A stretch of DNA of 64,000 bases. Origin: Desulfopila sp. IMCC35006. Lineage in GTDB: Bacteria > Desulfobacterota > Desulfobulbia > Desulfobulbales > Desulfocapsaceae. The notes under the pieces are model-generated. The model had not been told where the DNA came from. It saw nothing but the letters and a program-made list of their open reading frames with translations, and searched no databases. A program made the translations under genes and the position numbers. Positions 46,490 to 57,007 of this stretch are shown piece by piece (the first letter of the stretch is position 1; each line of letters opens with the position of its first letter). Location of the stretch: positions 1 to 64,000 of the forward strand of contig NZ_SWCM01000004.1 in assembly GCF_005116645.1 (NCBI RefSeq). The letters are read 5' to 3'.

Positions 46490-47842
46490 TCAGTTCCGGT
46501 CGGCAGACTGGACCAGACCACACAGCTCATCAGCCATTTCATTGATAATAGCCTCATCCTGCCCCTCGACCATAACCCGGATAACCGGCTCGGTTCCGGA
46601 AGGCCGGACCAGGATGCGCCCGGTTCGGCCGAGCTTTTGTTCGAGCTTTACAACCGTCTCTGGGAAATTTTGAATCGACGCCACCTCAATTTTCCTCGAC
46701 GTCCGCACATTTTTTAACACCTGGGGGAAACTCTCCATGACTCTTGCCAGCTCGGATAGCGGTTTCTGGCGCTTTTTCATGACGGCCAGCAGCTGCAGGC
46801 CCGCAAGAATGCCGTCGCCCGTGGTCACCTGATCCAGGAAAACCAGATGGCCGGATTGCTCGCCGCCAAAGGAATAGCCTTTCTTTCGCATGCATTCGAC
46901 TACATATCGATCGCCAACGGCCGTCCGGACCATTTTGCCGCCCATCTTTTCCATGGCGATTTCCAGGCCCATATTCGACATGACCGTCGCAACCAGCGTC
47001 TTTTTTTTCAGTTTCCGTTGTTTGAGCAGTTCCTCGGCACAGACGGCCATGACATGGTCACCGCCGACGATCTGACCATTTTCGTCGCAAACGATCAGCC
47101 GGTCGCCGTCGCCATCAAGGGCCAGGCCGATATCGGCGCCAAGTTCTTTTACCTTGGCTGCCATCTTTTCCGGGTGCAGGGCGCCGCATTCATGGTTGAT
47201 GTTTTTACCGTCGGGGGTGGTGGACAAGGTAGTCACCCTGGCCCCGAGTTCGGTGAAGACATGGGGGGCAACGCCGTAGGTGGCGCCGTTGGCACAGTCG
47301 AGCACTATATGGAATTGATCGAGGGTATAGTTTTTCGGAAACGCATTTTTCAAAAAAACTATATATCGCCCCTTGGCGTCATCGATCCGGGTGGCTTTGC
47401 CAACCTCATCGGCCACCGGTCGCAGTGCTTCCATCTTCTGGGAAAAAATCAGATCTTCAATTTCCGCCTCCACCTCGTCGGGCAGCTTATAGCCATCGCT
47501 GGAAAAAATCTTGATGCCATTGTCCTGAAAAGGATTGTGGGAGGCCGAAATGACCACCCCGGCATCGGCGCGCATCGAGGTGGTGATAAAGGCAATTCCG
47601 GGCGTAGGCAGCGGTCCTACCAGCAATACATCAACGCCCATTGAGCAGATTCCTGCCGCCAGTGCATTCTCCAGCATATAGCAGGACTGCCTGGTGTCTT
47701 TGCCTATTACTATCCGATGCCCCTTGGCCTTATCTTTGACGATAAAGGCTATGGCGCGACCTACCTGCATGGCTATTTCTGTGGTCATGGGGTAGATATT
47801 CGCCACGCCGCGGATTCCGTCCGTTCCAAATAATTTTCGCAT
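46490..47842 (-). CDS. glmM: Phosphoglucosamine mutase
   Basis: The 450-residue enzyme converts glucosamine-6-phosphate to glucosamine-1-phosphate for UDP-GlcNAc. It has the phosphoserine loop [14 protein letters not shown] with S101, the metal loop DGDGDR, and the C-terminal phosphate site RPSGTEP. It is the last gene of a cdaA-cdaR-glmM operon; its ATG overlaps the cdaR stop (TAATG). CdaA activity is modulated by GlmM in Firmicutes. Confidence 0.95.
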   Translation of the reverse strand: MRKLFGTDGIRGVANIYPMTTEIAMQVGRAIAFIVKDKAKGHRIVIGKDTRQSCYMLENALAAGICSMGVDVLLVGPLPTPGIAFITTSMRADAGVVISASHNPFQDNGIKIFSSDGYKLPDEVEAEIEDLIFSQKMEALRPVADEVGKATRIDDAKGRYIVFLKNAFPKNYTLDQFHIVLDCANGATYGVAPHVFTELGARVTTLSTTPDGKNINHECGALHPEKMAAKVKELGADIGLALDGDGDRLIVCDENGQIVGGDHVMAVCAEELLKQRKLKKKTLVATVMSNMGLEIAMEKMGGKMVRTAVGDRYVVECMRKKGYSFGGEQSGHLVFLDQVTTGDGILAGLQLLAVMKKRQKPLSELARVMESFPQVLKNVRTSRKIEVASIQNFPETVVKLEQKLGRTGRILVRPSGTEPVIRVMVEGQDEAIINEMADELCGLVQSADRN

Positions 47843-48999
47843 TATTCAGTCAATTTTCGTTTATTTTTTTGATTCTTAAGTACCTTGCGCAACAAGACTC
47901 CCGTGTCGTCGCTCTCATCTATATCGGCAGCGCTTGGTTGAGGCGTTTCACTCTTTATTTGTTCTTCCGGCAGCGGGCTGGCTTTTTTTTCTTCAGTCTG
48001 TTTGGGCGTCACCACAGCCTTCTGTACTGGATGGGATTTGCCGTCAGTCAGCGAGACTTCACTCGGCACAATAGCCAGAATGTCGATCGGCAGTTCCACT
48101 TCGGCCCGGGGTTGAACCTGTACCTTCAAGGGCCCTCCGCTCTCCTGCGCCACCGCCGTCACGATAAGAAGGCTCTTTGGATCAAGGTTCTTGTCGAGAT
48201 ATTTCTTAGGAATATTCGCGGTCACCTGCACTGTTCTTGGTCTGACATCACGTTTTACCCCATCGACGCTCGCATGTACTTCCATTCCATCCAAGATTTT
48301 TTTCACCGTCACCATCCCAATGGAAAGGTCGGCGGTCACCGAGGTTTCCCCGATAAGTTCGACGATCGCCGGCTCCAGCGCCAGAGGCACCTGGAGTTGG
48401 ATCGACTGCTTCACTCCTTCCAGGTTGATTGGCCTGGTATAGAGCTCATCAACCTGGGAAAGGGTGGTGAGAGGGCCGGTAATGGTTATGGATTCCGGAT
48501 CCATCTTGAGCATTTTGACAAAGTATCCATCGGCTACCTTGCCCACCGTTTTGGCAAAAACCGGAAACTTCTTCTGAATAAGTTTATCCAGCGACAGGAT
48601 AATAGATGACGGCTGCACCCGCTGGACGGTGATTCCCCTCGGGACCGGGATATGATCGTTGTCATTCTCAATAACCATTGTTCCCGGCGTGGCCGATGAA
48701 AGATCGACCTGCCTGGTTATAGCCCGGCTGCTCATTTCCTGGATAATCGACCGGGGGCCACTCACGGTCACTTCTATCTCTTTTTTAAATTGATTGGAAA
48801 TGACCAGATCCCGCGGCAGGTTGATAATTTCTATCGGAATCATCACATTTTTATTAACCCTGTCTTCCCCGCCGACGAAATACCAGAGAACGACTGCCAG
48901 AACCAGGGAAATAAACTTCAGCACCCAGTCTTTTGAAACCAGATTGGTCAGATTAACTCTTCTGAGCTTGAGTAATATTAAACGAAGTTTTCTATTCAT
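47842..48999 (-). CDS. cdaR: CdaR (YbbR-domain) regulator of diadenylate cyclase
   Basis: The 385-residue protein has an N-terminal membrane helix (around 27-44) and several YbbR repeats (about 50-320). CdaR sits outside the membrane and modulates CdaA. A lysine- and glutamate-rich tail (from around 325) is extra. It overlaps cdaA (ATGA) and glmM (TAATG), so the three are translated together. Confidence 0.85.
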   Translation of the reverse strand: MNRKLRLILLKLRRVNLTNLVSKDWVLKFISLVLAVVLWYFVGGEDRVNKNVMIPIEIINLPRDLVISNQFKKEIEVTVSGPRSIIQEMSSRAITRQVDLSSATPGTMVIENDNDHIPVPRGITVQRVQPSSIILSLDKLIQKKFPVFAKTVGKVADGYFVKMLKMDPESITITGPLTTLSQVDELYTRPINLEGVKQSIQLQVPLALEPAIVELIGETSVTADLSIGMVTVKKILDGMEVHASVDGVKRDVRPRTVQVTANIPKKYLDKNLDPKSLLIVTAVAQESGGPLKVQVQPRAEVELPIDILAIVPSEVSLTDGKSHPVQKAVVTPKQTEEKKASPLPEEQIKSETPQPSAADIDESDDTGVLLRKVLKNQKNKRKLTE

Positions 49000-49787
49000 C
49001 TCTTATTCAGCCAATTTTTCCAGGAGGAGGAGTGACCTGCCTTGGCGATAAAGATTGCTTTCAGACTATTCGTCAGACTGATTTCATCTTCAACAGTTGT
49101 CAATGCACCATGGCGGACGATGGAAATTTCCTGGGTCTCTTCAGACACAACCAGAACCACCGCATCGGTTTCCTCTGTCAGGCCGATGGCCGCCCGATGC
49201 CGGGTGCCGTATCGCTTGTTGATATAGGGATTCTGGGTAAGCGGTAAAATACAGCCGGCATGCTGCACCCTGCCGACACTGATCAGGACAGCGCCGTCAT
49301 GCAGCGGCGAGGCGGGCATAAAGATCGAGATGAGCAGCTCTTTGGTGAGCCGGGCATCCAGCTCAAAACCGGATTCGATAAAATCGCCGAGATTGGTCTC
49401 TCGCTCAATGACGATCAGCGCGCCGATACGCCTTTTGGCCAGATAAAAGAGGGTGCGGATGATTTCCTCAAGCTCTTTCTCCGCGACATCGGTCTGTTTA
49501 TGAAACGGAGACTTCCCGACACTTATCAGGGTCCGCCTGATATCATGCTGAAAAACGATTATAATGATCAGCAGGATCGAACTCAAAAATGTCTGCATGA
49601 TCCACTTAAACGTTGCTAAATCAAAGACGCTGGCGAGAAAATATCCAAGGGTCAGAATGCCGAGCCCGACAACCATCTGCACTGACCGCGTGCCCCTGAT
49701 GATGGTTATAAGCTGGTGTATAACGAATGCCACCACCAGAATATCGACACAGTCCTGCCAGCGAAAATAATTGAAGATGTCAAGCAT
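48996..49787 (-). CDS. cdaA: Membrane diadenylate cyclase CdaA
   Basis: The 263-residue protein has three N-terminal hydrophobic helices (about 13-85) and a DAC domain with DGA (164-166) and RHR (196-198), the ATP-binding catalytic motifs. It makes c-di-AMP, which controls K+ and osmolyte transport and the cell wall. It heads the operon with cdaR and glmM. The gap upstream (49788-50006) has a TATAAT-like box but no firm promoter. Confidence 0.93.
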   Translation of the reverse strand: MLDIFNYFRWQDCVDILVVAFVIHQLITIIRGTRSVQMVVGLGILTLGYFLASVFDLATFKWIMQTFLSSILLIIIIVFQHDIRRTLISVGKSPFHKQTDVAEKELEEIIRTLFYLAKRRIGALIVIERETNLGDFIESGFELDARLTKELLISIFMPASPLHDGAVLISVGRVQHAGCILPLTQNPYINKRYGTRHRAAIGLTEETDAVVLVVSEETQEISIVRHGALTTVEDEISLTNSLKAIFIAKAGHSSSWKNWLNKR

Positions 49788-50006
49788 GAATGTTTTGTGC
49801 TGTTGAGTTTCCGATAGGGTATGAAGATATGTGCTTCGACATCAAAGTTTCTTGTTCCTTTGCCTGCGGCTCTGATTATAAGTATACAAGAGGAGATGCT
49901 CCGCATGCCTTCCCGTATACCTGGACCTGCTTTTTCAAGCATTCCCTATATATCTACATATATATTACAGATATTTAAAGATTTTATTCATTTTTCTGCA
50001 TATGAA

Positions 50007-51350
50007 TCAGCCAAGATCACTGGAAACCAGGGCCACGATCTCTCCGGCATCGGGGCTTTTCACGACGACCCGTTCCACTCCGACCGCTTTTGCCATTTTT
50101 CTGACATCCTCCTGTTCATTTGCCGTAAACAGAAAGAGCTTCATATTTTCCGTTCCGGAAAGGGCCTTAATTTTTTCGCAGATGACGAGCCCGGTCGTAT
50201 CCGGAAGATGAAAATCGACCACCACACCATCAGGCATCTCTTTTACGACCAGATCATACCCTTCCTGTCCGGTCGCAGCACCCATAATATTAAACCCGGC
50301 TTTCTGAAAAAGCCGGGTGTACAGTCTCAATATTACAGGATTATCATCAATAAAGACAATTTTTTTCGGCTGGACGGTGACAACTCCGGAGTGGACGCGA
50401 ATCGGATCACGCAGAATGAGCAGGTTATCGCCGAGTTCGAGAAGCATATCCGTTGCCGGAAGAAGGGCATCAGCTGTCTCCCGCCGAATCCCGATGATGC
50501 TGCCGTGCAATATGTTGCCGGCATCCGCCACGGATTTTCCCGTTAACAGCGATTGTTCGGAGACCTGCATCCATTCAGGTTTAACAAGACTCGTATCAAT
50601 GCTGTCCAGATGTTTGCTCAAAGTTGTGCCTTTTGCGAGCAGGCTCTCGGCAACTCTCTGCCCGGCAGCGACAAACGGGGAGATGACCGAGTCCGCACCG
50701 GCCCGCAACATCCTCGATTCCGAGGAGGAATGCTCTGTTCTGGCAATTATATGCAGCACCGGGTTGAGTTCGCGGGCGGTGAGTACCGCAAAAAGATTGT
50801 CCGGATCGGAATTCAACACTGCCAGAACCGAAGAGGCTCTTTTTATACCGGCCTTGAGCAGTATTTCTTCGCGGGTTCCATCGCCTTGAATAAAATGGTA
50901 ACCGAGCTCCTGCAGTTCTTCCACGCCTTCAGGCGAATTTTCTATGATGACAAACTGGGCATGATTTTTTTTAAAGTATTCTGCCGCTGCCGCGCCGACC
51001 CGGCCATGGCCGCAGATTATCGTATGCCCTTTCAGTTTTTCTATCTTTTTATCCATCGCTTTTTTCCATCTATTGGGATTGGCAGACCGCTCAATGACCA
51101 GTTCCGTAAAGGCTCCGGCGGTAAAGGCAATACTGCCAACCCCGGAGAGAATAAGAAAAATAGTGAATATCCTGCCCGCCGGAGACAATTGCTGGATCTC
51201 GCCGTAGCCGACTGTGGTAATGGTTATAACCGTCATATAGAAGGCATCGAGAGGCGTATAGCCATCAATAAGCGTATAGCCGACGGTTCCTGCGCCCAGA
51301 AAAAAGAGCACAAGACAGATCGCCAGTTTTATTCGTTTCTCCGGACTCAT
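50007..51350 (-). CDS. K+ channel with RCK domains and a C-terminal receiver domain
   Basis: The 447-residue protein has two membrane helices around the pore with selectivity filter TTVGYGE (45-51), an RCK_N/TrkA-N domain with GHGRVG (114-119), and an RCK_C domain at about 250-315. A REC domain follows at 328-447, with D335/D336, phosphoacceptor D379 (VVVDFHLP), T409 and K431. Thus gating could respond to nucleotide, to c-di-AMP (RCK_C is a known binding fold) and to phosphorylation. Lying behind cdaA on the same strand fits a c-di-AMP-K+ link. No kinase is next to it. The fusion is unusual. Confidence 0.88.
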   Translation of the reverse strand: MSPEKRIKLAICLVLFFLGAGTVGYTLIDGYTPLDAFYMTVITITTVGYGEIQQLSPAGRIFTIFLILSGVGSIAFTAGAFTELVIERSANPNRWKKAMDKKIEKLKGHTIICGHGRVGAAAAEYFKKNHAQFVIIENSPEGVEELQELGYHFIQGDGTREEILLKAGIKRASSVLAVLNSDPDNLFAVLTARELNPVLHIIARTEHSSSESRMLRAGADSVISPFVAAGQRVAESLLAKGTTLSKHLDSIDTSLVKPEWMQVSEQSLLTGKSVADAGNILHGSIIGIRRETADALLPATDMLLELGDNLLILRDPIRVHSGVVTVQPKKIVFIDDNPVILRLYTRLFQKAGFNIMGAATGQEGYDLVVKEMPDGVVVDFHLPDTTGLVICEKIKALSGTENMKLFLFTANEQEDVRKMAKAVGVERVVVKSPDAGEIVALVSSDLG

Positions 51351-51667
51351 ATTTCCAGCAGGGTGATAAACTTATAGGTCGCAACCGTTGCAAAATCGCC
51401 GTAGCGAAACTATAGCACAGGACAATTGACTCGTAACAGATTTTTCCGGTACTCGGCGTATTTCCTTCTGCTCCCGATGCGTGTTATCTTGAAGTCACAA
51501 CAGCCAGTATGAACTTTTCAATAATTTAACCAGCCGGGGACATCTTCAATTTACTTATTTGTATCAATGCGATATGTATAACCGCAACGGTATCCGACTC
51601 TTTCTCAGACGGCAGTCAACCTGCTGTTTGATGAACAAAACAACTCTTCAAACTGAATTCCGCTGCT
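51351..51667. other. Intergenic region between divergent genes
   Basis: This 317-base region divides the K+ channel gene (minus) from the DUF748 gene (plus). I see no gene, terminator or clear promoter. The DUF748 start has a weak ribosome site. Confidence 0.4.
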
Positions 51668-54600
51668 ATGTCTGATCGTTTTGGCAATATTCCCATTCAG
51701 GATCCAGAGCCCTCGCCATTTGCCAAGAAGCCCAGAAAACAAATCCCTCCACCAGCCGAAAAATCATCCAGACCGCCAGGGCCCCCAAGATCGGCCAGGA
51801 AGAAAAAATCGACCAGACAGGCTCCGTCTGGCAAGATCTGGATTCTGCCTGGTGTTTTGGCGATCCTGATTGCCAGCTACTGCGCCCTGGGTTTTCTCGG
51901 AGTGCCGTATTACCTTACCAGGATCCTGCCGGCAAATTTCCATGAAAAATCTACCATGGTCCTCGAACCAGCCACCGTTACGTTCAATCCGTTTACTTTT
52001 CGATTGCAGGCGGGTGATTGGCGCATTCGTACCGAATCAGGTGCCACTCTTCTCTCTCTGCACTCGCTGCAGGCCGATATCGCACCCCTGGCGATATTCC
52101 GTGGGGATATGGTAAGCAAGACTTTCACCATCAACGGCTTAGAACTTAATGTGGTCAGAGAGCCCGACGGCTCGTATAATTTTCAGCCAATCTTCGGTAC
52201 CGATAAGCACAGAAACATCGCAGAATTAATCAAGGCATCGGAGCTGCCGTTTTTCTTTTCCCTCAATAATATTTCTATTACCGGCAGCAAGATTACCTTC
52301 AACGATAAACCGGCCGGGAAAATCCATACGGCCGAAAAGATCGAACTCGACCTGCCGACCTTAGCCAATACCTCTTTTCAAACCGACCACTACCTTCGCC
52401 CCCATTTCTCGGCAGTTGTAAACGGCAGCCCAGTGGAGCTTTCCGGCAGGACCAACCTGGGGCAAACAACACCGGATGAACAGGAGACCAGGCTGGCAAT
52501 AAACGTTCAGGATCTTGAACTGCCCACCTATGGAGGCTATTTACCCTTCACCCTGCCCATGGCTTGCACCAAAGGAACAGCGAGCGGCAAAATCGATCTC
52601 CTGTTTGCCCCGCACAACACATCCGGCGATAAACTGTCCATCGGTTTCCAGCTGCAGATTACCGGGGCGGAACTGATCGGAAAGAACGAATTGCTAACCG
52701 TCGTCGTACCGACGGCCCGGGTGAGCGGCAGCTTCCAGCCGGTGTCTGCCACCCTGCAGCTGAACGAAGTCGCATTGAAAGAACCAATACTCAATTCTTT
52801 TGGAGACTCCCTGCTGGACAATATCGGCCAAACGACCCACAAAGATGCCCAGACCACTCCAGAAGGCGCAGCAACTGAAAAGGATTCGCCTTCCCGGCTG
52901 ACACTTGAACTGCTTCTGGTCGACAAGGGCGTCGTCCGTTTTTTTCCGCATAAAAACGACCAGCAACCTGCTTCAATCTGGAAAACCATACAGCTGAGCA
53001 TAAAAAACTACCACTCCGGGGTGGAGGCAGCGCCAAAGGAAAATAATAATTCCGTAACTCTCAGTGGGGAAAGAGCAGGTTCCTCGGCCAGTTTTTCCTG
53101 GCAGGGAAAATTTTCTTCCCCTGACACTCTGACCGGCATGCTCCGCCTGCATAATTTCGACGGCAAAGAACTGCTCAAAGCTGTCGGCGACAATCACCCC
53201 TTTACAATACAAGACATACAGGGCTTCGGCGAGCTGAAAGGACAACTCGTACTGTACACCCGGCAAGAGTCGCCGCATCGCATCCGCTATAAACTCAATG
53301 ACGCCGAAGTCTCTCTAAAAGACTTTGCTCTGCTCGATAAGGAGCAAAGCCTCCTGCGTGCCCCGGTCGTCAAATTTACCGGCCTCAACCTCATTGACGA
53401 AACAATCGAGTTCGGCAATATTCAGGTTCAAAATGGGGTAGCCGAGTTTATCTACGGCCGCTTGCCGAAGATTTACCGCGAATTCACAACAAAGAAATAC
53501 CGGCTCCATGGCTTGGATTTTGAAGGCAAGGTACTTGTCGCACCTGAGAAAAAACCCTCTGGGTCGCTTACGTTTTCCGAGGTATCGCTGAAGGCCAATG
53601 CGCTGGACTCAGCGCCGACAACATCGGATAATCTGTCTCTTTCGGCGACAACGGCGGCCGGCGGCATTATAAAGGCCCAGGGAAAGGTTACCTTGACCCC
53701 TTTTGCAGCCACCCTCAAAACTGGGTTTCGCCAGCTGCCGGCCAAGGACATCCAGCCTTTTTTCAGCAGTGCAGCACCGACGACCGATGTGCAGGGGGAG
53801 TTGAGCGGGAAAGGACTGTTCTCGCTGCCGGCGAAAAGCTTTGCCGGCGATCTCGAATTGAGCGATGTTTCCGGCAAAGGCCCGCAAAAGATGCCCTTTG
53901 CCTGGAAAAAATCGATTTTTCAGGACGTGCATTACACGAAGGAGCCATTCCACTTCGGGGCTGCCTTCATTGCCGTGGATGGGGCCCGTTTCTCCTGGCA
54001 GATAACCAGAAACGGGAGCGATCCGATGCACTATTTCTCCGACGTTTTAAAAAATTATCTCCCGGCAACGGACAAACAATCCTCATCTAAAACGGAGTCT
54101 CCTGCCTCCGTCATTGACATCGAAGAGATTTCTTTTACAACGGGCACCGTAGATGTTCTCGATCACCGGTTAACCCCGGAATGGCTTGCGGAAGGTGCGA
54201 GCTTTGCCGGAAGCATAAACAATATCCACGCAGCTGCGTCGGCAGAAAGCAGGTTTTCCTTTACCGGGAAGCTGGCGGACAGTCCTTTTACCATAAGCGG
54301 AAAAATGAAGCCCTTCGCCCAGGAAGAAAATGGCTCATTCCATTTTTTACTCAAGAACTTCCCCCTGTCATCTTTGGCCAAACAACTCGCCGCAACATCT
54401 GAAATAGGTACCACCAGCGGCCAGCTGCAACTGACCCTCGACTGCGCCTGGCAGGAGCGGCAATATATCAGTTCCGGCACACTGGCGCTCGCCGGACTCA
54501 AACCAGCTGCGTCGTCATCTGGTGCGGCTCTTTCTCTCGCCCTGCTGACAAACTCTGCGGGTACAATAGAAGTCCCGTTTAATTTGGTCAGGACAGCACC

Positions 54601-55258
54601 GGTGGCGCAAAGCTCGCTGGTTGAAGAACTTGCCACCTCGATGCAGAGATTGCTGTTAAAAGGCTCCGTTTCTCCTTTGCTGCTGGCCGCTGGTGATTTT
54701 ACCGATCTTATCGGCAATGAATCCATCGAATTTCGCCCCGGCGAATTCATACTCACTGACAACGGTCAAAAAACCCTCAACCGTTACGCCGCATTGCTTC
54801 TTGCTCATCCAGGTGTCGGGCTGACCCTGTCTGGCGGAGTGAACAAACAAATCGATGGTCAGGCAATGAAAAAAAATCTTACCGCCGTTGAACAACTGCG
54901 CGTCGACAAAGAAAACGAAAAGCTCTTTAACAAATGGCAGGAACAGAAGAATCTTTATCTGAAACAACTTGATGAACGACAAAAAAGTGCCGAACCAAGC
55001 GAAACAATTTTCGAACAAGACATTCCGGCAGAGGCACTCACAGACTTCAAACCGCTCCAACCCGTCCCGGTGGTGGTCGGCGATGCGATGCTTCTTGAAC
55101 TTGCCCATAAACGAATAGATATTACATATCAGTATCTTACCACCCAGAATGCCATACAGCCGGAACGAATATCAACCGTTTTACCGGACAGTCTGCCAGA
55201 CGAGCCGGAAAAACTCATCGATGGTGTTGCCATCACTCTTACCGCACGCAACCAATGA
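51668..55258 (+). CDS. DUF748/AsmA-family envelope protein
   Basis: The 1196-residue protein has a basic, proline-rich N-terminal cytoplasmic tail (1-55), one membrane helix at about 57-82, then a long periplasmic beta-rich part with repeated DUF748/AsmA features (TFNPFTFRLQAGDWRI, LRLHNFDGKEL). AsmA-like proteins bridge inner and outer membranes and move phospholipids. It has no catalytic motif. The next gene starts inside its stop (ATGA). Confidence 0.75.
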   Translation: MSDRFGNIPIQDPEPSPFAKKPRKQIPPPAEKSSRPPGPPRSARKKKSTRQAPSGKIWILPGVLAILIASYCALGFLGVPYYLTRILPANFHEKSTMVLEPATVTFNPFTFRLQAGDWRIRTESGATLLSLHSLQADIAPLAIFRGDMVSKTFTINGLELNVVREPDGSYNFQPIFGTDKHRNIAELIKASELPFFFSLNNISITGSKITFNDKPAGKIHTAEKIELDLPTLANTSFQTDHYLRPHFSAVVNGSPVELSGRTNLGQTTPDEQETRLAINVQDLELPTYGGYLPFTLPMACTKGTASGKIDLLFAPHNTSGDKLSIGFQLQITGAELIGKNELLTVVVPTARVSGSFQPVSATLQLNEVALKEPILNSFGDSLLDNIGQTTHKDAQTTPEGAATEKDSPSRLTLELLLVDKGVVRFFPHKNDQQPASIWKTIQLSIKNYHSGVEAAPKENNNSVTLSGERAGSSASFSWQGKFSSPDTLTGMLRLHNFDGKELLKAVGDNHPFTIQDIQGFGELKGQLVLYTRQESPHRIRYKLNDAEVSLKDFALLDKEQSLLRAPVVKFTGLNLIDETIEFGNIQVQNGVAEFIYGRLPKIYREFTTKKYRLHGLDFEGKVLVAPEKKPSGSLTFSEVSLKANALDSAPTTSDNLSLSATTAAGGIIKAQGKVTLTPFAATLKTGFRQLPAKDIQPFFSSAAPTTDVQGELSGKGLFSLPAKSFAGDLELSDVSGKGPQKMPFAWKKSIFQDVHYTKEPFHFGAAFIAVDGARFSWQITRNGSDPMHYFSDVLKNYLPATDKQSSSKTESPASVIDIEEISFTTGTVDVLDHRLTPEWLAEGASFAGSINNIHAAASAESRFSFTGKLADSPFTISGKMKPFAQEENGSFHFLLKNFPLSSLAKQLAATSEIGTTSGQLQLTLDCAWQERQYISSGTLALAGLKPAASSSGAALSLALLTNSAGTIEVPFNLVRTAPVAQSSLVEELATSMQRLLLKGSVSPLLLAAGDFTDLIGNESIEFRPGEFILTDNGQKTLNRYAALLLAHPGVGLTLSGGVNKQIDGQAMKKNLTAVEQLRVDKENEKLFNKWQEQKNLYLKQLDERQKSAEPSETIFEQDIPAEALTDFKPLQPVPVVVGDAMLLELAHKRIDITYQYLTTQNAIQPERISTVLPDSLPDEPEKLIDGVAITLTARNQ

Positions 55259-55671
55259 ACAGCATCATGGTCAACTTCAGCTTTTTACAGCCCCTGCTCG
55301 GCTGGCTTGCACTGTTGTCTTTTTTTACCTTTATTCTCAGCCTGATACTTATTCCGTGGGTGGTGGGAAGACTCGCGCAGGACTGTTTCCTTAAATTATA
55401 CCATAACGACAGAAGCACCCCCCCACCCTCTCTTGCCTCAGTCATGATGGCAATACTTCGCAATGGCCTGGGACTGCTTCTGGTCCTGGCCGGAATAGCC
55501 ATGCTCTTTCTCCCCGGCCAGGGGCTGCTCACCATCCTCATCGGTGCTCTTCTTCTTTCTTTTCCCGGCAAAAACAAACTGATTAATGGTCTTGTGCGTC
55601 AGCCCAAAATACAGCAAAGCCTGGACTGGATAAGAAAAAAGAGAGGGAAAGAAGCGTTTCTCTGGCCATAG
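55255..55671 (+). CDS. PGPGW-type membrane protein
   Basis: The 138-residue protein has two or three hydrophobic helices and the segment LFLPGQGLLTILIGALLLSF, of the PGPGW family. Function is unknown. It is translationally coupled to the DUF748 gene (overlap of four bases), suggesting a shared envelope role. Confidence 0.72.
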   Translation: MNSIMVNFSFLQPLLGWLALLSFFTFILSLILIPWVVGRLAQDCFLKLYHNDRSTPPPSLASVMMAILRNGLGLLLVLAGIAMLFLPGQGLLTILIGALLLSFPGKNKLINGLVRQPKIQQSLDWIRKKRGKEAFLWP

Positions 55672-55709
55672 GCTAGCAGGAGCCCCGGCGGGAAGTTCTG
55701 CTTGTCGAT

Positions 55710-56837
55710 TTATGGGGCAGGCGCAAACGGCTGGTAGAGAGGATCGCCGATTAAGATCATATGCCAGGATAAATACGGCAAAGAGACAAGATACGACTCC
55801 CCGAGACTCATATACCCTTCAACGAGCTTGCCAAAAAACAGTTTGGGGAGAGGAAATCCCTGCACATAGGGTTCATATACCGGGCCGACAGTTGCAACCA
55901 CGCCCTTTTCCAGCATCTTCAGACACCAGATCGAACTGTTTGTGTCTTTTAAGGTGGCACATTCGGAACTTGCAATATGGTAGCCGATCGCACCTTTTTG
56001 CCAGGTGAAGCTGTCTCTATATTTGCCTAACGAATACCACCCACAGTACAAGGCGGCCCCGGGACAACTTTCTGCCGGGAAAAGCCCCTCCCGCGCATCG
56101 AGAACAACCTCCATTCTTCTGGCCACAACCTCGGCGGCGTCATGAATGGACTGGTCGTAAAATTTGTACCCCGACAACGTTTTACTTTTACTCCCTGGCC
56201 ACCGGGCATCAAAATAAGCCTTGCCCTGAAGTCCTTTTTTTTCCGCCTGCAGGGTTTCATTTATTATCCGGTATACCGTTGCCGTATCCGGGCCGTCCAG
56301 TCGACTGACAAGCAGCACCTGGCTCTTTTTGAGGACCGTTCTGTCTCCCTGAAAGCCGAGAAAATACGGATTTTTCTGCCAACCCGTCAGTTCATACTGT
56401 CCAGCCTGAACGAGGGCAAGTTCAGAGTCGACAGCCGCCCGCATATTCATATCCGGTGGCGTGACGCCTTTTGGGCCGACCAGGGCCGGGTTTGGCGGAG
56501 CAACTTTTAAAGGGACGCCATACATGAGGACGATGGCGGCAATCCTGTTTTCCGGCGGTCGGATTTTCAGGAGATCCAACACCTTTTTTTTAAGGTTCCG
56601 ATCATATTCCTCTCTGGACATGGTTTCATTTACGGTAAGAGAAAGTGAAAGAAAATTTTTCTCAGGAATCCCTCTCTGTTGCATATAATAGTGCGCAAGA
56701 GCAACACTGCCGGCCATTTGCCAGTTTGCCACCACCAGCACTTCTTTGGGTTGCAGACAAAAGCCCGGCAATGCAAACAGTGTCTGGCAGAGCAGAAGCA
56801 GGAGGGTAACTGTTGCAGGGGACAATGGCAGCTTCAT
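55710..56837 (-). CDS. TIGR03790-family exported protein
   Basis: The 375-residue protein has a signal peptide (about 1-28, LLLLLCQTLFALPGFC) and the C-terminal GDPLYQPF motif and internal YYMQQRGIPEKN of the TIGR03790 family. Function unknown; family is proteobacterial and often near surface or envelope genes. The mature part begins KEVLVVANWQMAGS. It is a single gene between two convergent units. Confidence 0.75.
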   Translation of the reverse strand: MKLPLSPATVTLLLLLCQTLFALPGFCLQPKEVLVVANWQMAGSVALAHYYMQQRGIPEKNFLSLSLTVNETMSREEYDRNLKKKVLDLLKIRPPENRIAAIVLMYGVPLKVAPPNPALVGPKGVTPPDMNMRAAVDSELALVQAGQYELTGWQKNPYFLGFQGDRTVLKKSQVLLVSRLDGPDTATVYRIINETLQAEKKGLQGKAYFDARWPGSKSKTLSGYKFYDQSIHDAAEVVARRMEVVLDAREGLFPAESCPGAALYCGWYSLGKYRDSFTWQKGAIGYHIASSECATLKDTNSSIWCLKMLEKGVVATVGPVYEPYVQGFPLPKLFFGKLVEGYMSLGESYLVSLPYLSWHMILIGDPLYQPFAPAP

Positions 56838-57007
56838 GTAGAAAATTATTGTATGAGTGTTCGAAAATTTGTACTTTTTCGTTATTCTGGAATTTACGGT
56901 CTTTTAATTTTACACAGTATATTATATAACGAGTCAATAAAATAGGATTCCTCCTTCTCTGTTGCATAGAACCGGCTCCATCTACTCAAAGACCTCATTG
57001 TATTCTC

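Noticed and set aside
50293-50330. CCCGGCTT / AAAGCCGGG hairpin
   Set aside because: It lies inside the channel's receiver-domain coding sequence and has no T-run.
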